DNA from: Clostridiales bacterium
Lineage (GTDB): Bacteria; Bacillota; Clostridia; Lachnospirales; Lachnospiraceae
Length of the DNA: 43,209 bases
Reading direction: 5' to 3'
Assembly (NCBI GenBank): GCA_012520815.1
Contig: JAAYNM010000045.1
Location: 1-43,209 of the forward strand
This document shows positions 29,084 to 38,655 of the stretch, one piece after another. How positions within the stretch are numbered: the stretch's first letter is position 1; every line of letters starts with the position of its first letter. A program made the position numbers and the translations under genes. The notes beneath the pieces were generated by a model, which made no database searches, had not been told where the DNA came from, and was given only the letters and a program-made list of their open reading frames with translations.

Positions 29084-29572
29084 ATGAATTTAATAGTTGC
29101 AGTAGATAAAAATTGGGCAATAGGAAAAGAAAATAAGTTACTTATTAGTATTCCTGATGATATGAAATTTTTTAGAGAGACCACCACTAATAACGTGGTT
29201 GTTATGGGAAAGAAAACGCTCCTAAGTTTTCCAAATGGACGACCTCTGAAAAATAGAACAAACATTGTGCTTACCACAGATAATACATTCAAGGTAGACG
29301 GTGCTATTGTGGCTAATAGTATTGATGAAACATTAGAACTTTTAAAAGAGTATAAGACACAGAATATTTATGTAATCGGTGGAGGTAGTATATATAAGCA
29401 GATGCTTCCATTTGTAGATACTGCATATGTAACATATATTGACTATGGATACTCAGCTGATACATATTTTGAAAATCTAGATGAAAGTGATGAATGGAAA
29501 CTCATCGAAGAGAGTGAAGAACAAACATACTTTGATGTTGAGTATTATTTTAGAAAGTATGAAAGGGTCTAA
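29084..29572 (+). CDS. folA: Dihydrofolate reductase
   Basis: NADPH-dependent reduction of dihydrofolate, 162 aa. MNLIVAVDKNWAIGKENKLL, IPDDMKFFRETT, VVMGKKTLLSFP and the glycine loop IYVIGGGSIYKQMLP are diagnostic. ATG 29084 follows AGAAGGAG; an upstream in-frame start at 29054 lacks one. It is the last gene of the hflX-thyA-folA group, ended by a terminator. Confidence 0.96.
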   Translation: MNLIVAVDKNWAIGKENKLLISIPDDMKFFRETTTNNVVVMGKKTLLSFPNGRPLKNRTNIVLTTDNTFKVDGAIVANSIDETLELLKEYKTQNIYVIGGGSIYKQMLPFVDTAYVTYIDYGYSADTYFENLDESDEWKLIEESEEQTYFDVEYYFRKYERV

Positions 29573-29589
29573 GTAAACATAAAACCAAT

Positions 29590-29618
29590 GGACTTTTGCG
29601 CGAGCAAGGGTCCTTTTT
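29590..29618 (+). terminator. Terminator after folA
   Basis: GGACTTTTGC and GCAAGGGTCC form a 10-bp stem (two G-T pairs) around GCGA, followed by TTTTT. Confidence 0.88.
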
Positions 29619-29644
29619 AGCATTAATGACGAAAGGACAAGTTT

Positions 29645-30772
29645 ATGAAGTTTCTACATACATCAGATTGGCATTTAGGAATGTCATTTCAGAATACATC
29701 TTTGATAGATGATCAAAGAGTATTTATAGAGCAATTACATAATATTATAAAAGAAAATAATGTGGATGCGGTAATTATTGCTGGTGATGTATATGATTCC
29801 AGCGTTTCATCCAGTTCGGCAATCGAACTATACAATATGGCAATAACAAAGATTTGTTTTGAAGAAAATATTACTACCTTTGTAATTGCAGGTAATCATG
29901 ATGGTGCAGCTAGACTTGCATCTTTGAATAAACTGCTAGCGAGGACTAATATGTATGTTACAGGTAAGCTTGTGAGAGATATTACCCCAGTAACTATAGA
30001 TGATACTGCGTTTTGGAGCATTCCATATTTTAATACAGATGAGGTCAAGGCTCTCTACCCAGAAAAAGCAGAGGAAATTTCATCTTATGGAATGGCAGCG
30101 ATGACGGTATGTGATGATATTAGAAGTAAGATGGATAAAACCAAGAAAAATGTAGTGATAGCCCACATGTTTGTAGCAGGAAGTGAATTATCTGATAGTG
30201 ATAGATCCGCTAGAGTGGGAACGTCTAATATGGTTCCGAAATCAGTATTCGAGGGATTTGAATATGTGGCACTTGGACATATTCACAGACCACAGCAGGT
30301 GACAGAACATATTAGATACTGTGGATCACCTCTGGTTTATTCTTTTGGGAGTGAGGAGAAATACGAAAAAAGTGTAACTATAGTGGATACAGAGAAAATG
30401 AGTAGGGTTACAATCCCTATTGTCCCACTTCATAAAATGAGGACTATTGAGGGAAAATTTGAAGAAATTATGAATATGCCAGATAGTGATGATTATGTTA
30501 ATGTGTTATTTAAGGATATTTACGTGGGTGCGGACATTATAGCTAGGGTACGTGAACATTTTCCCAATGCGATGGAAATCAGAGGTAAAATCAGTGAATT
30601 ATCCATAAATGGAGAGAGTAGTATTTCAAGTGATGACATTAATTCTATGTCAGATGAAGAGATAATTATTTCTTTCTTGAAGGAAAAATATTTGTATGAG
30701 CCTAATGAAGCTCAAGTAGCATTAATAAAAAAGGCTATAGAGATATCTGAAGAGGAGGTGGATTTATCATGA
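29645..30772 (+). CDS. sbcD: DNA repair nuclease subunit SbcD (Mre11-like)
   Basis: Metal-dependent nuclease subunit of the SbcCD complex that cuts DNA hairpins and blocked ends; 375 aa. The phosphoesterase motifs are SDWHLG, AGDVYDS, GNHDG, AHMFVAG and LGHIHRP. GAAAGGA precedes the ATG. The stop overlaps the sbcC start by four bases (ATGA), so the subunits are made together. Confidence 0.96.
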   Translation: MKFLHTSDWHLGMSFQNTSLIDDQRVFIEQLHNIIKENNVDAVIIAGDVYDSSVSSSSAIELYNMAITKICFEENITTFVIAGNHDGAARLASLNKLLARTNMYVTGKLVRDITPVTIDDTAFWSIPYFNTDEVKALYPEKAEEISSYGMAAMTVCDDIRSKMDKTKKNVVIAHMFVAGSELSDSDRSARVGTSNMVPKSVFEGFEYVALGHIHRPQQVTEHIRYCGSPLVYSFGSEEKYEKSVTIVDTEKMSRVTIPIVPLHKMRTIEGKFEEIMNMPDSDDYVNVLFKDIYVGADIIARVREHFPNAMEIRGKISELSINGESSISSDDINSMSDEEIIISFLKEKYLYEPNEAQVALIKKAIEISEEEVDLS

Positions 30773-33438
30773 AGCCAGTGTACCTGAGATTTAAGGCCTT
30801 TGGCCCATATCTGAATGAACAATTTATTGATTTTAGGAGCCTTAGCGAGAATGGTTTGTTTTTAATATGCGGGGAAACCGGTTCTGGTAAAACTACTATT
30901 TTAGATGCTATGACATACGCTTTATATGGTAGAAGTAGTGGTGCAGGAAGAGGAAGTATTGAATCTATGCGCTGTAATATTGCCAATAAGGAAGATGATA
31001 CCCAAATAGAATATGTTTTTGATGCAGCAGGTAAGAGATATAAGTTTATAAGAACAATCAAAATGGCAAGAAAAAACTATAATACTAGTCAAAATTCTAT
31101 GGTTATGCAGGAGGATGGAATATTTGTACCTCTTCACGAAAACCCAACGGCTACGGTAATTGATGGTACAAAAAATGCTTTAGGGGATGCTGAAAGAATT
31201 ATTGGTTTATCCTATGAGCAGTTTTGTCAAGTAATTATTTTACCGCAGGGACAATTTGAAAAGTTACTGGTAGCAGATTCTGATGAAAAGGAGAAAATAC
31301 TAGTTAGTATTTTCAAGGCCGAAAGATGGCAGAAAATCACTGAAAAATTTTACGACATGGCAAAGGATGCCCTTGATAAATCAAAGGCAGAATATGACCA
31401 AATCGAGAGAAAACTGGCAGAGTTTAGTTGTAGTACTATTGATGGATTACAGCAACTATGTGATACATATATAATTTCTCTTTCAGAGAATGAAGAATCA
31501 ATTGTAAAAGCGACTAAGGAAATTGAAACGTTAGAAAAGACCCTTGAGGAAAAGAAAAAAATAGTCGAGGATTTTGACAAGTTAGAAAAAGAAAATAATA
31601 TTAAAAGCCTATTAGATGTTAAAAAAGTTGAGATTGAAAATATAAAGGAAAGACTTGCAAACGCCAAAATAGCAGAAAAGATTAAACCCGAAATAGATAG
31701 TTTCACAAATAGTAAACTACTATTAAAAAATAGAAGCCTGGAAGTTGAAAAAAATAAAGATGTACAAAAGGATAGGCAAAATAAATTAAATATCTCTAAT
31801 GAAAAGTATGAGGTACATAAAAAAGAGTCTACTAATATTGATGAATTCATAAGAAAAATAGCCCGCTTGGAGATGTTGGAGGGTGTTTATGAAGAAATAG
31901 ATGAACTGTATGATGCAAGAAAAATAGTTGAAAAAAATCAAAGTATAGCTAGTCTCCAAGCGAAGGAGGCATTGGAAAAATGTAATCATCTACGAGAAGA
32001 ATTAGTAAAGATGCGTGATATATATGCAAAAATGTCCAATGAGTATGGAAGGGCACAGGCTATATATAGAGATAATATTAGTGGTATTTTAGCAGAGAAA
32101 TTAAGAGATAATGAGCCATGTCCTGTATGCGGAAGTACAAATCATCCTCGTTTAGCCGAGATTTCCGGAGAAAAAATTACTGATGATGTTTTAGGTGATT
32201 TAGAAATTCGCAACAAGGAAATGCTTGATAAAATATCAGATTATAATGATAGATTAAAAAATGCTGAGGAAGCTTATAGTGAAAAGGGCATTTTGTTGGA
32301 AAGAGTAAATAATGAATTGGTATCTATAGTGGGAAAGGTAGAATCCTTAGAATTGCGAATGGATAAAGACATTAAGGATATTAAATCACTAAGAGAACTT
32401 AAGGCATCATTGAAGAATAAAATTGAATCTTTTAAAAAGGAAGAGGAAAACCTCTTGAATACTCTTAATAAAGATAGGGAATACCTTGCAGTGGCCCAGG
32501 AAAATTTGAAAAATTCTCAGAATGAATGTAAAAAAGCAGAGAGAGATTTTAATACTGCACGCAAAAACCTTGATGATTCTATGAAAAACCACAATATAGA
32601 AAATGAAGATGTGGCAATCGGTTATTTAATGAGTTCTGATGAAAGAGAAAAGTGCCATGAAGAAATTGCCAGGTACAATCAAAGTGTCGTAGAAAATGAA
32701 ACCAATATTAAAATTCTACTTGAGCAATTACGTGATGAAAAACGACCTGATGTTAGTGATCTGCGACAGGAGTTAGATAGGTTGAGAGATAACAAAGAAA
32801 AAAATATTGAACTCGTGGGCAATCAAAAAGGTGAGGTTGAGAGAATAAAAAAGACAATAGGCGATATAAGTTGTGCCTATAAAAAATATGAGGCTACAAG
32901 TGACACAGTTAGAGAAAATATGGTGCTTGCGAAACAACTCCGAGGAGATACCGGCATTAGTTTGCAACGTTATGTACTAGGTGTAATGTTCTCGGCGATT
33001 ATCACCGAGGCAAATCGGCTTCTTATAAATGTTCACGGGGGAAGATATAGGCTTCATAGAACGGATGAAGCACAGGGAAACGCTAGGAAAACAGGACTAG
33101 AACTGGTAGTTATAGATGGAAATGCTGATAATACGAAAAGAAGTGTAAAAAGTCTATCAGGAGGAGAAAAGTTTCTGGTGGCTCTTGCACTGTCAATTGG
33201 CTTATCTACCGTAGCTCAAAAGAAGGGTATGAAACTTGATGCCATGTTTATAGATGAAGGTTTTGGTTCTCTGGATAATAGGTCTATTAATGATGCTATG
33301 GAAGTACTTACTCACATACAGCAAACTAACGGACTTGTGGGTATAATATCCCATGTTCAAATGCTTAGGGAAAATATCCCTGTTCATATAGAAATAGAAA
33401 AGAACAAGATAGGAAGTAATCTAGTTTTACGAAAATAG
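30769..33438 (+). CDS. sbcC: DNA repair ATPase subunit SbcC (Rad50-like)
   Basis: 889 aa, shorter than the roughly 1050 aa of E. coli SbcC. The ATPase halves lie at the two ends: Walker A CGETGSGKTTILDAM near the N-terminus, and signature SLSGGEKFLVALALSIGLS with Walker B LDAMFIDEGFGSLD at the C-terminus. Between them long Lys/Glu-rich coiled coils (about 190-440 and 470-730) flank the zinc hook PCPVCGSTNHP with Cys451 and Cys454. GAGGAGG precedes the ATG inside the sbcD end. Confidence 0.96.
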   Translation: MKPVYLRFKAFGPYLNEQFIDFRSLSENGLFLICGETGSGKTTILDAMTYALYGRSSGAGRGSIESMRCNIANKEDDTQIEYVFDAAGKRYKFIRTIKMARKNYNTSQNSMVMQEDGIFVPLHENPTATVIDGTKNALGDAERIIGLSYEQFCQVIILPQGQFEKLLVADSDEKEKILVSIFKAERWQKITEKFYDMAKDALDKSKAEYDQIERKLAEFSCSTIDGLQQLCDTYIISLSENEESIVKATKEIETLEKTLEEKKKIVEDFDKLEKENNIKSLLDVKKVEIENIKERLANAKIAEKIKPEIDSFTNSKLLLKNRSLEVEKNKDVQKDRQNKLNISNEKYEVHKKESTNIDEFIRKIARLEMLEGVYEEIDELYDARKIVEKNQSIASLQAKEALEKCNHLREELVKMRDIYAKMSNEYGRAQAIYRDNISGILAEKLRDNEPCPVCGSTNHPRLAEISGEKITDDVLGDLEIRNKEMLDKISDYNDRLKNAEEAYSEKGILLERVNNELVSIVGKVESLELRMDKDIKDIKSLRELKASLKNKIESFKKEEENLLNTLNKDREYLAVAQENLKNSQNECKKAERDFNTARKNLDDSMKNHNIENEDVAIGYLMSSDEREKCHEEIARYNQSVVENETNIKILLEQLRDEKRPDVSDLRQELDRLRDNKEKNIELVGNQKGEVERIKKTIGDISCAYKKYEATSDTVRENMVLAKQLRGDTGISLQRYVLGVMFSAIITEANRLLINVHGGRYRLHRTDEAQGNARKTGLELVVIDGNADNTKRSVKSLSGGEKFLVALALSIGLSTVAQKKGMKLDAMFIDEGFGSLDNRSINDAMEVLTHIQQTNGLVGIISHVQMLRENIPVHIEIEKNKIGSNLVLRK

Positions 33439-33452
33439 CAAAGATAAAATAA

Positions 33453-33484
33453 GAACAGACAAGCACTTAAGTGCTTGTCTGTTC
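33453..33484. terminator. Perfect 32-bp palindrome between convergent sbcC and argG
   Basis: GAACAGACAAGCACTT is followed immediately by its exact reverse complement. As RNA it would fold into a stem of about 14 bp with a tiny loop. On the minus strand it is followed by TTATTTTATC, so it is best read as the argG terminator; on the plus strand the T tract is lacking. Confidence 0.7.
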
Positions 33485-33533
33485 CTGTATATATAAGAGT
33501 TTTAAATGAGATGCAATTTTATATTATTATAAA

Positions 33534-34766
33534 TTAGTTATTTTTCTTTGCTTCTTCAATAGATGCCATTTTCATAGCACGAACCTTGAGTGGTAAACCG
33601 AATAGAGTAATAAATCCATCAGCATCATGGTGGTCATATAATTCGCCAGTTGTGAAGCTTGCTAATGATTCGCTGTAGAGAGAATATGGAGATGTAGTAC
33701 CAGCTTTGATAATATTGCCCTTGTAAAGTTTAAATTTAACTTCACCGGTTACATATTCCTGTGTGCTTTCAATAAATGCCTGTATTGCTTCACGAAGAGG
33801 TGTAAACCATTTTCCTTCGTAAACGATTTGAGCAAATTTATTACCCATCTCTTTTTTAACTTCATAAGTAGCTCTGTCTAATACAAGTTCTTCTAACTGC
33901 TGATGTGCTTCCATAAGAATAGTTCCGCCTGGAGTCTCATAAACACCACGAGATTTCATACCAACAACACGATTTTCAACGATATCAATAATACCAATAC
34001 CATGTTTGCCACCGAGAGTGTTTAATTCTTCAATGATTTCAGAAACTTTCATATTCTTACCATTTACAGAAGTAGGAACGCCCTTTTCAAATGTCATAGA
34101 AACATATTCAGCCTTGTCTGGTGCTTTTTCAGGAGAAACACCAAGAACAAGAAGGTGATCGTAGTTAGGTTCATTAGCAGGATCTTCAAGCTCAAGACCT
34201 TCATGGCTAATGTGCCATAAGTTACGGTCACGGCTATAACTAGAATCAGCAGAGAAAGGAAGGTCAATTCCATGCTGCTTACAATATTCGATTTCGTCTT
34301 CACGAGATTGCATAGTCCAAATATCTGTCATTCTCCAAGGAGCAATAATCTTTAAATCTGGAGCTAGAGCCTTAATTCCTAATTCAAAACGAATCTGATC
34401 ATTACCTTTACCGGTAGCACCATGACAAATAGCAGTAGCGCCTTCTTTACGAGCAATCTCAACTAATTTCTTAGCAATTCCTGGACGAGCCATTGCAGTG
34501 CCAAGTAAATACTTATTCTCATATACTGCATAAGCTTGTACACATGGAACGATATAATCATCACAAAATTCATCAACGATATCTTCTATGTATAACTTAG
34601 AAGCACCTGATAACTTAGCTCTCTCATCTAAACCATCAAGTTCATTGCCCTGACCGCAGTCGATGCAGCAACAAACAACTTCATAATCAAAATTTTCTTT
34701 TAACCAAGGGATGATAGCTGTAGTATCAAGTCCACCTGAATAAGCTAAAATAACTTTTTCTTTCAT
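33534..34766 (-). CDS. argG: Argininosuccinate synthase
   Basis: Joins citrulline and aspartate with ATP in arginine synthesis; 410 aa. The ATP pyrophosphatase P-loop reads AYSGGLDTTAII near the N-terminus, and GATGKGNDQIRFE, SRDRNLWHISHEGLELEDP and SRGVYETPGGTIL are family signatures. ATG 34766 follows AAGGAGG; the frame is open 13 codons further without a ribosome binding site. It diverges from argB-argD, with which it shares a possible ArgR-controlled region. No argH is seen next to it. Confidence 0.96.
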   Translation of the reverse strand: MKEKVILAYSGGLDTTAIIPWLKENFDYEVVCCCIDCGQGNELDGLDERAKLSGASKLYIEDIVDEFCDDYIVPCVQAYAVYENKYLLGTAMARPGIAKKLVEIARKEGATAICHGATGKGNDQIRFELGIKALAPDLKIIAPWRMTDIWTMQSREDEIEYCKQHGIDLPFSADSSYSRDRNLWHISHEGLELEDPANEPNYDHLLVLGVSPEKAPDKAEYVSMTFEKGVPTSVNGKNMKVSEIIEELNTLGGKHGIGIIDIVENRVVGMKSRGVYETPGGTILMEAHQQLEELVLDRATYEVKKEMGNKFAQIVYEGKWFTPLREAIQAFIESTQEYVTGEVKFKLYKGNIIKAGTTSPYSLYSESLASFTTGELYDHHDADGFITLFGLPLKVRAMKMASIEEAKKNN

Positions 34767-34812
34767 ATTAAAAGCCTCCTTAAATTTAACGGCTTCGCCG
34801 CACATTAAAATA

Positions 34813-34841
34813 AATATACCTTATGAATATAGAATATGCAA
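34813..34841 (-). promoter_or_regulatory. Likely promoter of argG
   Basis: On the minus strand TTGCAT (34841-34836), a 17-base spacer and TATATT (34818-34813), about 50 bases before the argG ATG. Confidence 0.6.
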
Positions 34842-34862
34842 GTGTTTTTTTTGAAATAAATA

Positions 34863-34930
34863 TGCATAAATATTAAATGAAAAATGAATAAAATTGAAAA
34901 AAACACAATTTATACTTGAATAATATGCAA
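34863..34930. promoter_or_regulatory. Candidate ArgR (ARG box) sites between argG and argB
   Basis: Three AT-rich imperfect dyads resemble the ARG box pattern TGAAT-N4-ATTCA: TGCATAAATATTAA (34863-34876), ATGAATAAAATTGAAA (34884-34899) and TTGAATAATATGCAA (34916-34930, the most symmetrical). Their place between divergent arginine genes fits ArgR control, but in DNA this AT-rich such matches are easily found by chance. Confidence 0.4.
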
Positions 34931-35041
34931 AAAGAGTGTATATTTGCTTAATACGATTTTCACTTTACTAAAATTGCAAATTGTTATACTATAATAAAGC
35001 TAAAGATTTACTATGATTTTTATAGTAAGAACGGAGGAAAT

Positions 35042-35944
35042 ATGTTAGAAAAAGAAATGGAAAAGTTTCAAGAAAAAGCAGAAGTGTTAATAGAAGCATT
35101 ACCATATATACAGAAGTTCAACCGAAGAATTATCGTGGTTAAGTACGGCGGAAGTGCAATGGTAGATGATGAACTTAAAAAGAACGTTATTAAAGATGTT
35201 ACATTATTAAAATTAGTAGGTTTTAAACCGATTATTGTTCATGGCGGTGGCAAGGAGATTAGCAAGTGGGTTGCTATGTCAGGAAAAGAACCTAAATTTG
35301 TCAATGGATTACGTGTAACTGATGAAGATACAATGGAAATAGCAGAGATGGTTCTTGGCAAGGTTAGTAAGCAATTAGTTTCGCTTGTTGAAGAAATAGG
35401 TGTCAAAGCTATTAGTATTAGTGGAAAAGATGGAAAGTTACTTACCTGTAAGAAAAAGTATTCAAATGGTGAAGATATTGGATATGTAGGTGAGATTACA
35501 AATGTGGATGCAAAGATATTATATGACTTAATAGAGAATGATTATCTTCCTATTGTCAGTCCTATAGGTATGGATGAAAGTTTCCATTCATACAATATCA
35601 ATGCAGATGATGCGGCTTGTGCCATTGCAAAAGAAGTTAAGGCTGAAAAACTTGCATTTTTAACAGATATTGAAGGCGTATATACAAATCCATCAGATCC
35701 TAATACTCTTATTTCAGAGTTAAGAATTAGTGAAGCCAAGAAACTTATGGATAAAGGAAATATTGGTGGAGGAATGCTTCCTAAGATTAACAACTGTATT
35801 GATGCTATTGAAAATGGTGTATCAAGAGTGCATATTTTAGATGGAAGAATTCTTCATTGCTTACTACTTGAAATATTCACAAATAAAGGTATTGGAACTG
35901 CAATACTTAACGATGAAGATGAGAAATTCTACATAGAAAAATAA
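35042..35944 (+). CDS. argB: Acetylglutamate kinase
   Basis: Second step of arginine synthesis, phosphorylating N-acetylglutamate; 300 aa. VVKYGGSAM and [12 protein letters not shown] are the nucleotide- and substrate-binding glycine loops; FLTDIEGVY and [11 protein letters not shown] are further signatures. ACGGAGG precedes the ATG. argD follows after 34 bases. Confidence 0.96.
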   Translation: MLEKEMEKFQEKAEVLIEALPYIQKFNRRIIVVKYGGSAMVDDELKKNVIKDVTLLKLVGFKPIIVHGGGKEISKWVAMSGKEPKFVNGLRVTDEDTMEIAEMVLGKVSKQLVSLVEEIGVKAISISGKDGKLLTCKKKYSNGEDIGYVGEITNVDAKILYDLIENDYLPIVSPIGMDESFHSYNINADDAACAIAKEVKAEKLAFLTDIEGVYTNPSDPNTLISELRISEAKKLMDKGNIGGGMLPKINNCIDAIENGVSRVHILDGRILHCLLLEIFTNKGIGTAILNDEDEKFYIEK

Positions 35945-35978
35945 TTCAGATTTTAATTAAAATGAAGGAGGCAATATA

Positions 35979-37160
35979 ATGACGAAACAAGAATATATTG
36001 ATGAAGCAGACAAAGTCCTACTCCATACATACAACAGATTTCAAATAGTCCTTAATAAAGGTGATGGTGTTAATTTATATGACATAGAAGGAAAAAAGTA
36101 TCTTGATTTTGCAACTGGTATTGCGGTATTTGCATTGGGCTACAACAATAAAGAATATAATGATGCATTAAAAGAGCAGATAGATAAGCTTATTCATACT
36201 TCTAATCTTTACTACAATGTTCCAGCTATAGATGCAGCATCAAAAGTAGCTAAGAGTACAGGTCTTGATAGAGTATTCTTTACCAATAGTGGAACAGAGG
36301 CTATCGAAGGTGCTATTAAATTAGCTCGTAAATATGCATTCCTAAAGGATGGGAATACAGATCATGAAATTATTGCTATGGAACATTCGTTCCATGGAAG
36401 AAGCATGGGGGCATTATCAGTTACCGGCAATCCACATTATCAGGAGGCTTTTAAACCTCTTATTGGCGGTGTGAAATTTGCAAAGTTTAATGATTTAGAG
36501 AGCGTTAAAGAATTAGTGACTGATAAGACTTGCGCTATTATATTTGAACCAGTACAAGGAGAAGGTGGAATCTATCCTGCAACTGAAGAATTTATGCAGG
36601 GTGTTCGTAAGATATGTGATGAAAATGACATACTTATGATATGTGATGAAGTTCAATGTGGTATGGGTAGAACTGGTAAGATGTTTGCATGTGAAAATTA
36701 TAATATAAAGCCAGATATTATGGCGGTAGCCAAGGCACTTGGTTGTGGTATCCCAGTTGGTGCATTTGCAGCTAAGGAAAACGTGGCCAGTGCCATGGTA
36801 CCAGGAGATCATGGTACAACATACGGTGGTAATCCATTAGCATGTGCAGCAGTTTCTAAGGTTTTTGATATGTTCGAGGAACATAAGATACTAGATAATG
36901 TTAATGAAGTTGGAGCATATCTTGCATCTAAACTTGACGAAATAGTTGAGGAATTCCAGTGTGTTACGGCAAGGAGAGGTATGGGTCTTATTCAAGGAAT
37001 TGTTCTCACAAAACCAGTTGGAGATGTTGTGAAAAAATGTATTGAAAATGGTTTATTGGTGATTTCGGCAGGAAGTGACGTATTGCGTATGGTACCACCT
37101 CTTATTATCAGTAAAAAAGATGTTGATGATATGATTGAAATATTAAAGAAATCATTGTAA
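35979..37160 (+). CDS. argD: Acetylornithine aminotransferase
   Basis: PLP-dependent class III aminotransferase of 393 aa converting N-acetylglutamate semialdehyde to N-acetylornithine. FTNSGTEAIEGAIKLAR and HSFHGRSMGALS line the cofactor site, ICDEVQCGMGRTG is the PLP Asp region, and the Schiff-base lysine is K252 in AVAKALGCGIPVGAF. GAAGGAGG precedes the ATG. Second gene of the argBD operon. Confidence 0.94.
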   Translation: MTKQEYIDEADKVLLHTYNRFQIVLNKGDGVNLYDIEGKKYLDFATGIAVFALGYNNKEYNDALKEQIDKLIHTSNLYYNVPAIDAASKVAKSTGLDRVFFTNSGTEAIEGAIKLARKYAFLKDGNTDHEIIAMEHSFHGRSMGALSVTGNPHYQEAFKPLIGGVKFAKFNDLESVKELVTDKTCAIIFEPVQGEGGIYPATEEFMQGVRKICDENDILMICDEVQCGMGRTGKMFACENYNIKPDIMAVAKALGCGIPVGAFAAKENVASAMVPGDHGTTYGGNPLACAAVSKVFDMFEEHKILDNVNEVGAYLASKLDEIVEEFQCVTARRGMGLIQGIVLTKPVGDVVKKCIENGLLVISAGSDVLRMVPPLIISKKDVDDMIEILKKSL

Positions 37161-37194
37161 GATAAGACAATCATCAATATAGGAGGAAATAAAA

Positions 37195-38469
37195 TTGAAA
37201 AGCAGAATTGCAGCAGCCATTGTTATGTGTTTATGTGGTTTAATTATTATTCATTGTGCTATTTCATACCAGGAAGAAATCGTCGAGATGGAAAGACAAA
37301 GTGCGAAAGACGTTGCACAGATAAATAAGACTATTGATATTTGGTATTCATACAAAGGATATGAGGATTATCTAAAGTCTGCAATTGAAGCTTATAATCA
37401 AAAGAACAATAGTGATATTGTTGTTAATTTATCATATATAAGTGACATAGATTACTTCAACACTATAAACTCTTCATCTATAGAGGGAAAAGGCCCAGAT
37501 CTTTATATTATGGGTAGTGAATATATGGAGAAGGCCTATTTACTTGGCATTTCAGAAGCAAATAAGAATCCTTCTATGTTCAATGATGACAATTACGCAG
37601 GTACCGCCATTGATGTAATGACATATGGTGATAATATATACGGATATCCCTTAGGATTTGATGTATCCGCCCTGTTTTGTAATGATGATTATGTAAAAAA
37701 TGCACCAGCAACCTTTGAAGATATAAAGGCTTTCGCGGATTCTTTTAATGGTGATGAAGAAGATGCGGGGACGAATGCAATAGATAGCGACGTGGATTAT
37801 AGTAAGGTTCAAGGAATCCTTATGTGGGATGTAAACAGCCTATTATACAATTATGGATTTGTAGGTGATAATATCCATATTGGTGCATCTGGAGGTAAGG
37901 CCATTGTAGACATAAACAATGAAAAAGTTTTAGGTTCAGCTAAAGAGTACCTACTTTTAAAGGATTACTTTTCACTAACAGGTGAAGACACATATTCAAA
38001 TATTGTGAATGATTTCGCAGCTGGTAAAATAGTTTTTATGCTTGCAGATTCTAAAGCAATTAGTACCTTGAGTAATTCTGATATATCATACAGCATATGG
38101 GATATGCCAAATTTAACCGAGGAGTATACATGCTCACCCCTTTCTTATACGGATATCCTTATGATAAATCCATATACGGATTCAAGGCAGATGGCTGTAT
38201 CTTTTGCAGAATTTATAAGTAATGAGTATGCAGGTGATATGTATGAAATTAGTGGAATCCTATCTACTAAAAAGGATATAGAATATGAAGATAAACATTT
38301 GAATAAGTTAATAGATGTTTATGAAAATTCACTTACTATGCCGAAGTTGATGGATACAGAGGATTACTGGCTTACTATGCAAAATTCCCTAAAGGCTATA
38401 TGGAATGGAGCGAACATAGAAGAAACATTTAATAAGCTTCAGACAGAATATATTGAAAACATAAATTAA
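37195..38469 (+). CDS. Membrane-anchored extracellular solute-binding protein (family 1-like)
   Basis: 424 aa starting at TTG 37195, which follows AGGAGG at good spacing. An N-terminal helix (AAAIVMCLCGLIIIHCAIS) acts as signal or anchor; I see no clear lipobox. The rest fits sugar-type solute-binding proteins: IDIWYSYKGYEDYLKSAI, GPDLYIMGSEYMEKAY, YGYPLGFDVSALFCN and AAGKIVFMLADS. No ABC permease or ATPase gene is adjacent. It lies 34 bases after argD and could share the transcript, though a binding protein has no obvious link with arginine synthesis. Ligand unknown. Confidence 0.75.
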   Translation: MKSRIAAAIVMCLCGLIIIHCAISYQEEIVEMERQSAKDVAQINKTIDIWYSYKGYEDYLKSAIEAYNQKNNSDIVVNLSYISDIDYFNTINSSSIEGKGPDLYIMGSEYMEKAYLLGISEANKNPSMFNDDNYAGTAIDVMTYGDNIYGYPLGFDVSALFCNDDYVKNAPATFEDIKAFADSFNGDEEDAGTNAIDSDVDYSKVQGILMWDVNSLLYNYGFVGDNIHIGASGGKAIVDINNEKVLGSAKEYLLLKDYFSLTGEDTYSNIVNDFAAGKIVFMLADSKAISTLSNSDISYSIWDMPNLTEEYTCSPLSYTDILMINPYTDSRQMAVSFAEFISNEYAGDMYEISGILSTKKDIEYEDKHLNKLIDVYENSLTMPKLMDTEDYWLTMQNSLKAIWNGANIEETFNKLQTEYIENIN

Positions 38470-38498
38470 ATACAAAGAAGTACAAATTAGAATAAATT

Positions 38499-38552
38499 GC
38501 CTCCTAATGGATAGAATATGGTTAACATTTTCTATTTATGGAGGCTATTTTT
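38499..38552 (+). terminator. Terminator after the solute-binding protein gene
   Basis: GCCTCC pairs with GGAGGC, with further inner pairing of ATAGAAT and ATTTTCTAT, followed by TATTTTTA. Confidence 0.75.
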
Positions 38553-38655
38553 ATGGGATAATAAGTAAAAAAATTATTTTATTGTTGTAAAAAATATAAA
38601 AGTTATGTAGAATTAGAGCATAGCGTTTGTGAGTGCCTTCTATTATGGAGGTAGG

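Noticed and set aside
31350-31850. 166-codon minus-strand frame inside sbcC
   Set aside because: Product is Ser/Phe/Leu-rich, the expected complement of a Lys/Glu coiled-coil region.
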